Below, piece by piece: positions 18,637 through 28,900 of a DNA stretch of 64,000 nt (positions within the stretch are counted from its first letter, which is position 1; the number at the start of each line of letters is the position of its first letter). This DNA is from Burkholderiaceae bacterium (GTDB lineage: Bacteria; Pseudomonadota; Gammaproteobacteria; Burkholderiales; Burkholderiaceae_D). Below the pieces are notes generated by a model. That model was not told the DNA's origin. It saw nothing but the letters and a program-made list of their open reading frames with translations, and made no database searches. Where the stretch lies: the NCBI GenBank assembly GCA_031291325.1, contig JARLJG010000074.1, positions 26,068 to 90,067 on the forward strand, given 5' to 3'. A program made the translations under genes and the position numbers.

Positions 18637-21002
18637 GGCACGACCTCAAGCTTGTGCGCCAGCGGCAGCGCGATCCGGGAAGGCGCCTGCGCGCCGCCGA
18701 TCGGCGTCAAGCCGATCAGGCTGATGCTGGCCTCGGGCGCTTCGGCCAGCGGCTTGAGTTCGATGGTCAACAGACTGCCTGCGCCTTTGACGCCGGTCGG
18801 GTTGTCGGTGCCGCTGCCGACCGTGATCCGGCCGCTCTGCTTGTCGATGACGCGGTTGAAGATCGCCTTGCCGCCTTTGTTGAAGAAGTCCCCGGCCTTC
18901 ACGTCGATCACTTCGAACTGCGACGGGACGTAGGCCAGTTGCAAGGGCACTGTCTTTAACGGCTCGACGCTGTCCATGTCGAGTTCCAGCGTGATCGGCT
19001 GCCCTACTTTGGCTTGCGTCGGGCCTTTCCATTGCAGTTTCAGGTTGCCTTGCTGCGCTGCCGGCGCGGCGACCGGTACGCTGCCATTGGCGCTCGGTGG
19101 AAGCTGGGTGCCGGGAGCGGCGGCTTGCCCGACCGGCGCTGGCGCTTTCTTGCTTGCCGCCGTCGCTTGCGCCGCGACGCCGTCCATATTGCGCAGCTGC
19201 AAGGGCTTGGTGCGCAGCGCATCCTCGGTGCCGGACCAGAAGGTTTCCGAGGCCGGGTCCAGGCGTCGAATGTTGCGGATCAAATGCGGGGTGATCGACA
19301 TCACGATTTCGGTCTTGCCGAGATCGTCGTTTTGATTCGAGAACAAGCGCCCGAGCAAGGGGATTTCTCCCAGGATCGGAAATTTATTTGCATTCGAGCT
19401 ATCGGTTTTGCTGATCAAGCCGCCGAGAATTTGCGTTTCGCCATCTTTCAGGCGCAATACGCTGTTGAAATTGCGCGTGCCGATCTGGTAGGCGTGCGAG
19501 CCGTTGCTGGTGGTGATGGTGGAATCGATGGAACTGACTTCCAGCGCCAGTTTCAAGCCGACTTCGTCGTGCAGGCGGATTTCCGGTTCGACATCGAGCT
19601 TGATGCCGACATCGATGTATTGGATGTTTTCTCCGACGAAGCCGGTGGCGGTGGTGGTGGTGGTCACGACCGGCACCTTGTCGCCGATCAGGATTTTGGC
19701 CTTTTCTTTGTCGCGCACGCGGATGCGCGGATTGGCCAGCAGGTTGACGTCGCTGTCGACCTTTTGGAAATTCAGGGTGGCGCTCGGCACGGTCGTGCCC
19801 AGCATGCTTGAATTGAGGTGCCGGAGATCGCTCAACGACATGGTCTGCGTTCCGGTTCCCGTCGACGTGGTTCCGCTGGTGCTGCTGGTGGTGGTCAACG
19901 AGGATAGCGGCGCGACCGTGATCTGGGTCGGCAACTGGATGCCCAAGTCTTGCGTGCGGGTGCGGGTGACTTCCAGCACTTCTACGTCTAACATCACTTC
20001 CGGCTCGTCGACGTCTTGCAGTGCGATCAATTTTTCTGCCAGGGCGATGGTGTCGGGGTTTTCTCGCAGCACCAGCATGTTGGTTTTTTCGTCGACGTAG
20101 GATTCCTTGATCTTGAGCACCGTCTTCAACATGGTCGCGGTTTGCTTGACGTCGCCGTTGGCGATGTAGAAGGCTTTGACGATCAGGTCTTGATATTCCT
20201 TGGTCTTGGCGGCGGTGTTCGGGTAAATCAATACGCTGCTGTTGTTGAGGATTTTTTTGTTGAGTTGATTGGTGGTCAGGATCACGTCGATCGCGTCTTC
20301 GAGCGAGGTTTGCTTCAAGAATACGGTGGTGTGCTGGTCGCTTTTGACGTCGTGGTCGAAGATGAAGTTGATGCTGGTGGTGCGCGACAATGCTTCGAAC
20401 ACCATTTTGAGGCTGGCGTCGCGGAATTCGAGGTTGATCGGCTTTTTGTAGACGTTGCCGAGGTTGGGGACGGTAATCAATTCCTTGGCTTGGATTGCCT
20501 CGATATCGCGTTTTACGGCGAGCGCTTCGGCTTGGTCGGGGGCGCGTTCGAGCGCCCTGGCAATCCATTGCTGGGCGGTGGGGATGTCGCTGCGCTTGAG
20601 CGCTTCGCGCGCTTGGGCGGCATCTTCGGCGGCGCGGGTGGTGCGCACGAGCGCTTCCAGGCCGGCGCGGGCGCGGGCGTTGTCGGGTTCGATTCTGAGG
20701 ATGGCTTGGAAGCTTTGTTCGGCTTCGGGGTTCTTGCCTTCGGCTAATGCGCTTGCTGCCTTGTCTTGCAGGCGCTGGATGGCTTTTTCTCGGTTGGCTA
20801 GCAGGTCTTGCCGGTACATCATGTCGTCAGGCGCTAATTGCGAGGCCAGTTCCAGTTCTTTGACGCCGTCTACGTAGGCGCCCTTTTCCATGTCCGCCAT
20901 GCCGCTGCGATGGTGCAGGTTGGCGGCGCAACCGGCTAGCGCGAGCGCTGCTAACAGTATGATGCCGGTGTGGATGACGCGGGAGAGGGTTGCGGCCTGC
21001 AT
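18633..21002 (-). CDS. gspD: Secretin lipoprotein with N-terminal TPRs and C-terminal cohesin-like domain
   Basis: 789 residues. A lipoprotein signal ends in ALAGC (Cys25). Residues ~30-180 are TPR-like (DGVKELELASQLAPDDMMYR, EAEQSFQAILRIEPDNARAR). Then come secretin N-domains (INLEFRDASLKMVFEALSRT, QTATMLKTVLKIKESYVDEK) and the secretin core ~330-600, with VPVVTTTTTATGFVGENIQY and ILGGLISKTDSSNANKFPIL, the latter matching the classic secretin signature. Residues ~655-785 form a beta-rich cohesin-like domain (GQPITLELDMDSVEPLKTVP, GRITVGSGTDNPTGVKGAGS). Secretins form the outer-membrane gate. The TPR + secretin + cohesin order is known in some betaproteobacterial systems but is not the standard GspD layout. 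Confidence 0.9.
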   Translation of the reverse strand: MQAATLSRVIHTGIILLAALALAGCAANLHHRSGMADMEKGAYVDGVKELELASQLAPDDMMYRQDLLANREKAIQRLQDKAASALAEGKNPEAEQSFQAILRIEPDNARARAGLEALVRTTRAAEDAAQAREALKRSDIPTAQQWIARALERAPDQAEALAVKRDIEAIQAKELITVPNLGNVYKKPINLEFRDASLKMVFEALSRTTSINFIFDHDVKSDQHTTVFLKQTSLEDAIDVILTTNQLNKKILNNSSVLIYPNTAAKTKEYQDLIVKAFYIANGDVKQTATMLKTVLKIKESYVDEKTNMLVLRENPDTIALAEKLIALQDVDEPEVMLDVEVLEVTRTRTQDLGIQLPTQITVAPLSSLTTTSSTSGTTSTGTGTQTMSLSDLRHLNSSMLGTTVPSATLNFQKVDSDVNLLANPRIRVRDKEKAKILIGDKVPVVTTTTTATGFVGENIQYIDVGIKLDVEPEIRLHDEVGLKLALEVSSIDSTITTSNGSHAYQIGTRNFNSVLRLKDGETQILGGLISKTDSSNANKFPILGEIPLLGRLFSNQNDDLGKTEIVMSITPHLIRNIRRLDPASETFWSGTEDALRTKPLQLRNMDGVAAQATAASKKAPAPVGQAAAPGTQLPPSANGSVPVAAPAAQQGNLKLQWKGPTQAKVGQPITLELDMDSVEPLKTVPLQLAYVPSQFEVIDVKAGDFFNKGGKAIFNRVIDKQSGRITVGSGTDNPTGVKGAGSLLTIELKPLAEAPEASISLIGLTPIGGAQAPSRIALPLAHKLEVVP

Positions 21003-21006
21003 AAAA

Positions 21007-21543
21007 TCAATTGTCCGTTGCTGGGATGGTGAGCGTTTGCTTTTCGCCGGTGGGCAGGTGTTCGAATTCGACGTGCTGGTTGTCGACGGTCAAGACCTTG
21101 TAGGCGCTGTCGAGCGTTTCGCCGCTGCGGGCGACGAAGGCTTGGTCGCCTCGGCTGAGATAGATCACTTGTGCGCCGTCGTCGTTCATGGCGCCCATGA
21201 ATTTGAATGGCAAGGGCGGCGGGCCGGCTGGGGCGGGGGGCGTTGCCGGTGCTGCGGCTAGCGTCGGCGCTTTGACTGGTGCTGGGGGCGGCGGTGGCGG
21301 CGGTTGCCAGCCGCGCGGGGCAAACGGGTCTGCTGTTTCGGGGGCGTCGCTTGCTTGCGCGGGGGGCATTGCGGTGGCGGCCTCTGCTGCCGAGGTCGGT
21401 TGCGCTGCGCGCTTGCCGGGGCGTGTCGGGGTCGCCAGCGAGTTGTCGGGGGTCGGGTAAAAGCTGGCTGCTGCGGTGGCTGCAGTGGCCGTCAACAAGA
21501 TTGCCCAGCGCAGGCGCGCGCTCTTACCCTTGCTTTCAGCCAT
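21007..21543 (-). CDS. GspC/PilP-like periplasmic connector
   Basis: 178 residues. One N-terminal transmembrane helix (LRWAILLTATAATAAASFY) is followed by a long Ala/Pro-rich linker including a run of seven prolines (residues ~80-90), then a small beta domain (LPFKFMGAMNDDGAQVIYLS, FVARSGETLDSAYKVLTVDN, EFEHLPTGEKQTLTI). This is the layout of the GspC homology region / PilP, which links the inner-membrane platform to the secretin N-domains. It lies 4 nt upstream of the secretin gene and overlaps the PilO-like gene by 8 nt. Confidence 0.7.
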   Translation of the reverse strand: MAESKGKSARLRWAILLTATAATAAASFYPTPDNSLATPTRPGKRAAQPTSAAEAATAMPPAQASDAPETADPFAPRGWQPPPPPPPAPVKAPTLAAAPATPPAPAGPPPLPFKFMGAMNDDGAQVIYLSRGDQAFVARSGETLDSAYKVLTVDNQHVEFEHLPTGEKQTLTIPATDN

Positions 21544-22096
21544 GCGCTTCTTTGCGGTAAAACGCGGACAGGGCTAGATCGCAGGTCAGTTCGACTGTGG
21601 CGATATCGTCGCGCGTGCAGGTGATCGCGTCAAGCGATACTTCGGGTTGCTTGGTTTGCACTTGATCGAGGAAGCGGCGGATGATCGGGTAGCCGGACGA
21701 TACCGTGAGTGTGGCGCGGTAGCGCAGGTAGGGTTGGCTGGCGTTGTCGTCTAGCAGGAAGGAGATTTCGTCGAGCGATAGCTTGGTTTCTTCGGCTGCG
21801 CCGTTCAGGGCTTCGACCAGGGCGGTGTTGTTGAAGGCGGGTAGGTCTGGTTTGGCGTCGCCGGTTTGTGCGCCTGTGCGGCTTGGGTCCTTGGCGTGTT
21901 GGTTCAGGGTGCGCCATTCGGTTTGGGCTGTGTCTGCGCTGTGCGATTGTTGGGCGTACAGGGCTAGGGTACCAATGCATAGGGTACACGCTGCCAGCAA
22001 CGCGGAGAATGCGAGGGGCTGCGTTTCCAATAGGTGCCGGAAATAGAATCGGCATTGGGGTAGCCATTGCGTTGGCATGTTTCGTTTAACTTCCAT
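21536..22096 (-). CDS. PilO/GspM-like inner-membrane protein; first gene of the operon
   Basis: 186 residues from the ATG at 22096; an in-frame TTG eight codons earlier is possible but has a poorer ribosome site. One transmembrane helix (LAFSALLAACTLCIGTLALY) is followed by a coiled coil and a periplasmic ferredoxin-like domain (LRYRATLTVSSGYPIIRRFL, VSLDAITCTRDDIATVELTC). This is the PilO/GspM layout. Two Cys pairs in the periplasmic part could form disulfides. It heads an eleven-gene unit running to 12644 without any gap over ~30 nt. Confidence 0.65.
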   Translation of the reverse strand: MEVKRNMPTQWLPQCRFYFRHLLETQPLAFSALLAACTLCIGTLALYAQQSHSADTAQTEWRTLNQHAKDPSRTGAQTGDAKPDLPAFNNTALVEALNGAAEETKLSLDEISFLLDDNASQPYLRYRATLTVSSGYPIIRRFLDQVQTKQPEVSLDAITCTRDDIATVELTCDLALSAFYRKEAHG

Positions 22097-22236
22097 TCGT
22101 TGGTAGCCTTGCTTTCGCAAAGGCTAATTTCTTCAAATTTCTCTGACCAGAAAATATTTGGTTAGGTCACGCCTTTTACTTTCGATTTTCTCTTGATGAC
22201 CGACCAGGGCACGCCCTATTGATTGCAATCCTTGAT

Positions 22237-22944
22237 TTATTCTGCGCCAATTTCGGTCAATAGTAGTTCCCGGCGCTTCTTAAAATCATTCTGCCGACAC
22301 GTCTGCCAGTGCAATCGCGGTTCGGGAAAGTCGTATTCACGTAGCCCCCGCGCCAGCGCGGCACGCGCTTTCACCTTTTCTCCGGCTTCGATATAAAGAA
22401 TTGCGGCGAAGATAAAGGGGTCTGCCGATCCAGGCTTGCCGCCCCATTTGATTCGCGCAGGGTATTCGTCCAGCTTCAAGAGGAAATCGGCAAGCTGCTG
22501 CGGGGTCGCCACGCTGGAGATGAACGCTTGTCCGAGGGTGTCCAAGTCTTCCAGCAAGCGCCGCACCCCGTCTTGGCCTTTCAAGCTGTATTTATCATCT
22601 GATTGCGCTATCTCTGGATTGTCGTTCCATTTTAGCCAGAGAAGTTCAACGGTCAAAACGCCTTCTGGCCTATTTTCTGTGGGAAAATTTGATAGATCAA
22701 GAAATAGACCGCACCTGTGAAACACTTTGGAAACAAACATTGAAGAAATTATTAACGCACATCTGAAAGAGCCGTCGTCCCATATCGAAATAAGTAATAC
22801 AACGTGAATATCTGCGTGGCCCAACCGCATGAACGAGCAACGATTCTCATCCCCGCTGTCAAATTCGCTTAGCACGAACCCCCTAGCCCTCAAACCGGAG
22901 ATTAGCAGATCGTTACCTAAAATTTCGCTCCTAAACGTTGCCAT
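22237..22944 (-). CDS. Probable immunity protein for the giant RHS toxin
   Basis: 235 residues, starting 37 nt downstream of the stop of the RHS nuclease gene, on the same strand, with a strong GGGGGAG site 4 nt before the ATG. It has no signal peptide or membrane helix and is acidic overall. The N-terminal half has a beta-rich pattern (CSFMRLGHADIHVVLLISIW, FRCALIISSMFVSKVFHRCG), and the C-terminal half is helical (DGVRRLLEDLDTLGQAFISS, EKVKARAALARGLREY). I do not recognise the family; it vaguely recalls DUF4304-type immunity folds. Placement directly behind a polymorphic toxin C-terminus, ahead of an unrelated operon, is the main argument. Confidence 0.6.
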   Translation of the reverse strand: MATFRSEILGNDLLISGLRARGFVLSEFDSGDENRCSFMRLGHADIHVVLLISIWDDGSFRCALIISSMFVSKVFHRCGLFLDLSNFPTENRPEGVLTVELLWLKWNDNPEIAQSDDKYSLKGQDGVRRLLEDLDTLGQAFISSVATPQQLADFLLKLDEYPARIKWGGKPGSADPFIFAAILYIEAGEKVKARAALARGLREYDFPEPRLHWQTCRQNDFKKRRELLLTEIGAE

Positions 22945-22981
22945 TTACTCCCCCAAAAAACAATTGTAGGCATTCGACTCT

Positions 22982-25900
22982 TTATTTGTTCGGCCCATAA
23001 TACATGTCTGAACATCGTCCGTTACTGCACCCACCTAACTGATTGGATTGTAGCAGGAAGGTCCACAAGGCACCCCTCACTACACCGCCGATTAATAATT
23101 CCGGATCGAGAAAGCCTCCTTGTGCGGCACGAGCTGCACTACGTCCAACCTCTCCCAACGAACGTGCGCCCAAAACGCTCGCATCGACGCTTACATATAC
23201 CGTTCCTTGTTCAGCTAGGGACTGCCCCGCTTTCAATGACAACTGCTCCGCTACTCCTGCATTCTCAATCATGAGAGCTTTGGACTTAAAGGCCGCGTCA
23301 AAAAGCGCCTTTTGTGCCGAAGACAGCTTGCTCGTTAGGCCATCTTTTGCTTCCAACAACACGATATTCGCATCTTTTACTCCGACAGCGTCCATGACGG
23401 AATATGCGCCCTTCGCACCCTCCCAAGTAACGCGAACATGCCTTGCAACCGTGTAGCCGCTGTTCACCAACCGTTGAGCCGAAGCGGCCTCAAAAGTTTT
23501 CCAAGAAGTCGCGCCTACGGCAGCTAAAGTCGCCGGTATTCGGAGTGTGCCCCCTCCAGCTTCAGGGTCGGGAGTGTCATCTCCAGTTCCCTTCGGTGGT
23601 TTTCGGCGCCCAACAATTATCACCGTCGGGAGAATCTGGCGATCACCTGAATAACTCGTGTCACCGCCACCGTAGTCATCGCCGCCACCACCATCGGTCT
23701 TGGTCTCGTCGTCGAACCCCGTCGGATCAGTTCCGTTCGTTGGATTATTCCACACATATGCATACCGATTTAAACTTTGGCTCGCCATCGGATCTTGAAT
23801 TAAGGGATCGACCGAAATAAAACGCCCCACGTAAGGATCATATACACGACCATTCATATGAACTAGGTTCAGTTGATCCAGCATTTCTTGCCCGGTAAAG
23901 CCCTTGTTATCGGTCGTGGGTAAGGTCATGCCATTGAGGTTGCGGCGCATACCCCACGCATCGTAAGACATGCCTTGCAGCACGCCGTTGATGTCCGTCA
24001 TGCCGATCACACTGTCGACTCTATCTGTATGCGTCCAATACAATGCGCTCGCCCCCGTTGATCCGCCAGAACCGATCGTATCGATTTCTACACCCAACCC
24101 CATCGGCCAGTGGGTCTTGAGTGTTGTGCTTCCGTTCACAGTGTCGGACTCCATGCCGTCCGCATAAACGATCGTTGTGTTGCCTTGGTACTGGATGGTG
24201 CGCTGATGCTCAGGGCCGTACACGAAACTGCTACCGCCTTGCCCAAGAACAATGTTCGCTGGCGTGTTAATCGTGTTTGGCATGTCGAAACTGGTCCAAC
24301 TAGTCTTACGCCACGGGTCGGAGAGCATATTGCCGTCGGTATCGTAACAGAAATTTCCCACAACTCCGTCAATGCTGGTGACTGCGTGCGGCCCGACTTG
24401 CGCCGAACACGTATTTGACCCGGCATAATGGTAGCTTCCGGCAACGCCGGTTCCGACCCCCGTCTTGCCGATCAAGTTGCTTAATCCGGTCGCATCATAG
24501 TTGTACTGTTGCGCCACGCCGTTGATCGAACTCGAAGTCAAGCGATCCAGCACATCATTGGTGAAGCCCTCCGTTAGGGTTTGGTTGCCCCAGGTCTGCG
24601 CGCGCTGACTAACGTTGCCGCGAGCATCGTACAAATAACTTTGCGTCATGACAGGTGCGTTGCCGACTGTCGCACTGTCAAGATCGTCTTCTTGCAAGGC
24701 GCCGTTCTGGAAATAGCTGCGCGCCACCTGCAAGCCGTTGCCCAGGGAGGCATTGAGTGTATGCAGCAATGCATCGGCCTGGTTGGCTTGCCACAGGACT
24801 TGGCTGGCGGTGCTGCCCGTGCTACTGGCATCGCGCACAATTTGCGCCAAATAGCCGTTGCCGTTGTATAGCATGTCGTAGGTTTTGGCGATCGTGTTGC
24901 TAGACGACACGCGTTGTTGAGTCGTGCTGCTGACCCGACCCCACTGGTCGTAGGCGATTGTATTTGTGTAGCTGCCGTCCCACAGCGTGGAGGTAGTGGT
25001 CTTTGGCAGGCCCTTTGACAGCCCAGTATTGTAGAAGGTCTGCTTGCGATCGTAGTCGGGTGCCGTGCTGGAACCTGTGTATGCCTCGACCATCTTGCCG
25101 CAACTATACGTGCTGGCGCAAGTGGCAGCGGAATTTGCCGCTGTGTCGTACGACCAATGACTTTCCAGATCGGGCTCATAACGCGCTATCAAGCGATCAA
25201 GTGCATCGTATTGATTGGATGTGACCTTATTGGCGGCACGCTCGTTTGGCGTGATTTGCTGCAATACCAAGCCACGCGGGTCGATGACGTAATGCGTCCA
25301 TCCCAAGTCGGGATCAATCAAATCGGTCTTGCGTCCCAGATTGTCGTAGGTGATGTTGATCTGGTTGTTATTGGGGTCGATGGTGGTCAACAGGTTGCCA
25401 AATGCATCGCGCACATAGCTAATTGTGTTTCCTGCCGCGTCGATGCTTTGTCTCATTTGCCCTAAAGCATCGTACACTTTGCTCTTCGTCGTACCGGTGG
25501 TTTTTTTGACGATCTTGTTCAGCCCGCCGACGTTGTATTGTATCGTTGTCGACGTTGTACCGGTGTCGTTGAGCTTGCTCACGCCAGTGACGCGGTTCAA
25601 TTCGTCGTAGGTTTTAGCGATGGCCAATAGCGCGGTATTGCCGAAAAAGGTCGGTTGATACGCTTGGTACAAACGCGCGTACTGGTCGTAGAAATAGTCC
25701 GAATTGATTTCGGTACCGTCGAAGCCGAAGGTTTGGTCGCGTAACAGGTGGCCTGCTGTATCGCCAAACGCCAGAGATGGGATTGCAATACGGGTGCCGG
25801 CTGCGATGCCGTTCACCGCGCCTGTTTGAACGTGATCGACGATCATCACCATCGCCGGTGTTTCCAAGCTATTCGCGGGTTGTCCGCCGGCGCCTATCGG

Positions 25901-28900
25901 GTATTCGATTGATGCACAAGCGTCGTTGCATTGCTTGCGGTAATAGTCTGTTTCGGTGCCATCCGCATCCAGTTCCTTGGTTACGCGTCCGAAGCCATCA
26001 ACCGACCAAGTCGTGATCAAACCGTTGGTATCTGTCAGGCTGCTCGTCGCGCCACTGGCGGGGTCGTATCCGAATGTCATGTATTGACCGGATGGTGTGG
26101 CGGCATTACCGAGCGCATTAGCTACTCTAACCGGGAAGCGCCCATTTGCGTCATATTGTGCGGTGTATATCGTTCGCGGCGATTGCTCCGCCGCAGCGAT
26201 CGCGGCGGCGACGCTTGGCAACGTAGCGGCAGCGAGGGCGGTTGACGGCCAGCTTTGCTGCATTTGGATGATGTTGCCAAAGGCGTCCCTACTGCACGTT
26301 GTTACGACATTGATCGCCGAGTTGTAAGGTTCTGCCGTGACAGTTTGCGGCAAGCCGTTACCATCATAGCCATAAGCAGTCGTATGCGTAATCGTATTCA
26401 CGGTTCCATTTAGACCTGGTGCCGCTTTTGTGACGCCAGATTGCGTCAATTCGTTGATTAAATATATCGAATTGGTCCACGGTGCGCCAAGATAAGTATA
26501 GGTATTTACAACCGTCGTACTGAATATATTGCTTGGGTTGGCCTGGTCTTGCGTAGTCGTTGTAGAAAGCGTCACGTTTCCGTAGCTGTCTATACCCGGC
26601 GTGGTGGAATTTCCTATTTGAGTCATCGTCAAAGGCAAGGGTGTGTCATTGAGATCCTGATGACCTTTTTGCTTGCTGTTTTGAACGTAGGGGTATATCG
26701 CCGTGTTATTGCCGAGAATCGGAACATACGGATAGGCGCCCGTGCTTGTCGTAAAGCCGCCGCCACTTATCGTATTGTTGACGGTCGCCAGAGCACTGAC
26801 GGTTTGCTCCAACATGACGCCAGTACTGGATGTCATCGTGCGCCCCAGTTCCATGCCGGTGTAGGGGAATCCTTGCGCATATTGCGTAGTCAGCGTCGTG
26901 CCTTGCGGATTAACGGTGGCGATTTGTTGGAAACCTTGTTCGCCTCGACCCGTTACGTCAGTCGTCAAACCCTGGTAGCGATAGCTAGTCGTTTGCACAC
27001 CACTAGCGCCACCGTCTTGATGAAGGGCACTAACCAACATGCGTCCAACCGGTTTCACATTTTGCAGCGGATAAGTCGCCACTCCGCTCGGTGTATACAC
27101 CGAAGAGTTCGACATTGGTTGGTACTCCACAGACGCAGTATTGCCCATCCCGTTTACCACTTGTACCAAGCGATCGACTTGGCCGGTCGTGTTTGGTGCG
27201 TAGAGCTGCCAACCTTTGCCTTCCGGTTGAGTCGGATCATTGCAGTACCATAAAATCTGGAGGCGCCCAATTCCAAGAAAATCCCCAATCAATGTGCCCG
27301 TCGAAGGCCAATTTACCGTTGTTCCTTTTTTATAGGTCACGCCCCAAATCGCATCACCGAATTGATCTGCGCCAATAGCATAAGGACGAAGATTCGGCCC
27401 GCTCCATGGTGTGCAATTCTTGAGCCCGTCGCGTAACGCGCATACCAGATATTGATTGCCTCCCGCGCCATTACCGTCTCCTCGTCGGTAAAGCGCTTCG
27501 ATAACATTCACATCATCGAAATGTCCGATTGACATTAAACTGAATACATCGACCAAGCCATTGCTATCTGGTGTGAGCGTCAATCCAAGCGATGCAGTAA
27601 CCGCAGTTCCAGTCGGAAGTGGTTTCAGCATGAACTCATTAGAAATCGCGCCAGCCATCGCTACCTTCCCTGGACCCGGCACCGCGCCAAGCGCCGTTGG
27701 AACTTGCCAATTTGCCGGCGTAAGGTCCTCCATCAACCGGCATAAGAAACCATCGATGCCATTGGAATAGCAGATTTCCGCATGCCCTTCAAATGTCATC
27801 AAGTAGTCGTCATAACCGTCGCCATTTAGGTCGCCTACGGGTGTTCCTCCCGCCTCCACACCATGTGATTCCCTCACAAAGTAGCGCGATATAACTTGAT
27901 TAACGTTGGTTGTGCTCCATACAAACTGGTTAGTCGCATTCGTATAAGTCGGCGACAATGTTGACGTTCCAGCGACAAACGTCACCGAGGGACTACTGAG
28001 GAGAGTCACTATTAATTCCGAGTTAGTTCCGACGGTATTGCTGGCAGTAGCGCCGCCTTGGTCGTCTTGGGAGAACGCTGCGGATACTCCGATACTCAGA
28101 AAATCTCCGAAATAGGTACTTCCCGATTGCAGGAAAGGTCCATCTAAGCCATGAGCGACGTTGCATGTCCAGCTCCAATTGTCTGTAGCGGGAACTGTGG
28201 GGGCGACAAAGCCGCAGTATTCTTCCGATGGGTAAACGTTATCAGCGGTATTGACAAACGCGGCCCCTGCAAAGGCGATCATCGAGCGTGCGCCGGAAGG
28301 GCTCGTGATAATCCGCAACCCGTTCTGGACATTATATTGAATCTGCGCTGGCGTCAGTCCGCCGGTTCCTAGCTGATCTATTCCATGGTACATATTCGCG
28401 TCGAGTGGAAAAGACTTGCAATCGAAACCGTTGCCAGTAGATGTCATCCTGGACAAACATACGTTCCAATTGAAATTACCGCTGTAATTAACACCCGTTG
28501 TGGAATTGGTATAAGGAATATCGATAAAGGCGATGTCGTCTCTGCCGTCGCCATCAAAATCACCGACCAAAATCGGCCCCTGTGTTACAGACATCGTTGG
28601 CAATGACGGATAGGTGCCTGCGGCATTTGGGGCACCAAAACTCAGTTGGGTCGGCAAGTTCGGATAGCTTGAATACGGCAGATCTGTATGTTCAAAATCC
28701 GAGCCGGTCGCATTAACCGTATAAATATGCCAGCCAACCCCAGGTTCTGCAGTCAGAATCCGCTGCTTGCCATCGCCGAGAAAATCACCAGTGATCATTG
28801 ATCCAATCACTTGCTGGTAATCGATTCCCGGATTACTTGGTACTCCATTTTGCCCCGGCTGGGCAGGGAAATTTCCCCAATCTTGTGGGGGGCCACTGGG

